64,000 nt of DNA, taken from the NCBI GenBank assembly GCA_030263455.1, contig SZOZ01000005.1:124001-188000 (forward strand). The letters are read 5' to 3'. The DNA is from Synechococcales cyanobacterium CNB. Its GTDB lineage: Bacteria; Planctomycetota; Phycisphaerae; Phycisphaerales; UBA1924. The position numbers and the translations under genes are program-made. The notes beneath the pieces were generated by a model. It saw only the letters and a list, made by a program, of their open reading frames with translations. It was not told where the DNA came from and ran no database searches. Below are positions 63,679-64,000 of the stretch, in pieces (position 1 is the stretch's first letter; every line of letters begins with the position of its first letter).

Positions 63679-64000
63679 GCTTCGCCGTTGTCTTGATGAC
63701 ACGACACTGTGCTCACCACTCGAAAGGCTGATGCCGCGCCAGCGGTGCAGTCATCACACCAGCTTCACCAGCAGCCGGTACATAACAACCAGTTCCATCC
63801 ATGGTATTGCGTCCACTTCCAGAGATGCGTCACAACTCGCGTCAGGCAGTGGGTGCAGACCCACATGACGCTCCTGACCATGAGCACGCCAGCACCGGCC
63901 GCGTGCAATCACTGTGACCTTTCATCGGCGTTGACGTAGCCCGCACGCGATTCTGCTTGTCCTGGCTTTCATCCGCGGCGCTCCCGGCCGTCACCGCTTC
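63679..64000. other. Right edge of window, no gene supported
   Basis: About 320 bp after the ATPase stop. Open frames exist (for example 63709-63939), but their composition and lack of ribosome-binding sites make them unconvincing. No second copy of the tRNA-fMet 3' end is seen here. Confidence 0.5.

Noticed and set aside
63709-63939. 76-codon frame after the ATPase gene
   Set aside because: No ribosome-binding site, atypical composition and no recognisable motif; overlapping frames of similar length exist.

Overview
The window reads as chromosomal DNA of a planctomycete, most likely a Phycisphaerae-like lineage, carrying a large integrated mobile element. The lineage call rests on several features of the sequence. 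The DNA is very GC-rich. Two large exported proteins carry the short N-terminal LEALEARVVLDA / EALEGRVLLA motif seen on many planctomycete surface proteins. PEP-CTERM tails are present. A serine/threonine kinase with a WD40-like C-terminus sits beside an ECF sigma factor. A KDO-activating enzyme implies lipopolysaccharide. The exact taxon is inference.

Bases 1-33,500 look like ordinary chromosome. In order they hold kdsB, adenine deaminase, a cyclophilin-type surface protein, tilS, a CheY-like protein and pepP. Next comes a minus-strand cytochrome-oxidase-assembly operon (cyoE, ABC ATPase, ABC permease, SCO1). A GC-rich intergenic stretch follows, with 21-bp tandem repeats, a terminator and an orphan PEP-CTERM tail. 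Then come a GH38-like glycosidase / ribokinase / Gfo-Idh-MocA operon, hrpA, pntA-pntB, an FG-GAP surface protein, a two-gene c-di-GMP operon, a class I glutamine-amidotransferase-fold peptidase, a DUF4340-like protein and purD.

At 33,539 lies an initiator tRNA-fMet. The last codons of a large serine recombinase read straight into it, which marks the left end of a mobile element running to at least 63.7 kb. Its left arm, transcribed leftward, encodes ParB, a 28-residue microprotein, a TraD/VirD4-like coupling protein, several small membrane proteins, a DnaJ-domain membrane protein and the serine recombinase. The middle carries an ECF sigma / WD40-kinase pair, a pseudopilin, a MobF (TrwC/TraI) relaxase beside a candidate oriT, a DNA methyltransferase and small conserved unknowns, two of them paralogues. 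A phage-like control region follows: a divergent HTH repressor and excisionase sharing a TTGTTGG-N6-CCAA operator, then a tyrosine integrase whose 3' end overlaps a tRNA-Pro-like att site. Directly beyond that att site are a RepA-family initiator and an iteron origin with DnaA boxes. The element therefore looks like an integrated plasmid with two integration modules and its own replicon. No mating-pair-formation genes are visible, so what is seen is mobilizable rather than self-transmissible.

The right end carries cargo: a PEP-CTERM protein, a LuxR-type HTH protein, and a visibly less GC-rich three-gene operon (57,547-63,678). The operon encodes a zinc-ribbon/coiled-coil DUF2130 protein with a PD-(D/E)xK-like motif, a nitrilase-fold protein with an apparent Glu-Lys-Cys triad, and an SMC/Rad50-like ATPase with a zinc hook. 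This is the best candidate here for an undescribed system, probably anti-phage or anti-plasmid defence. That function is inference from domains and context.
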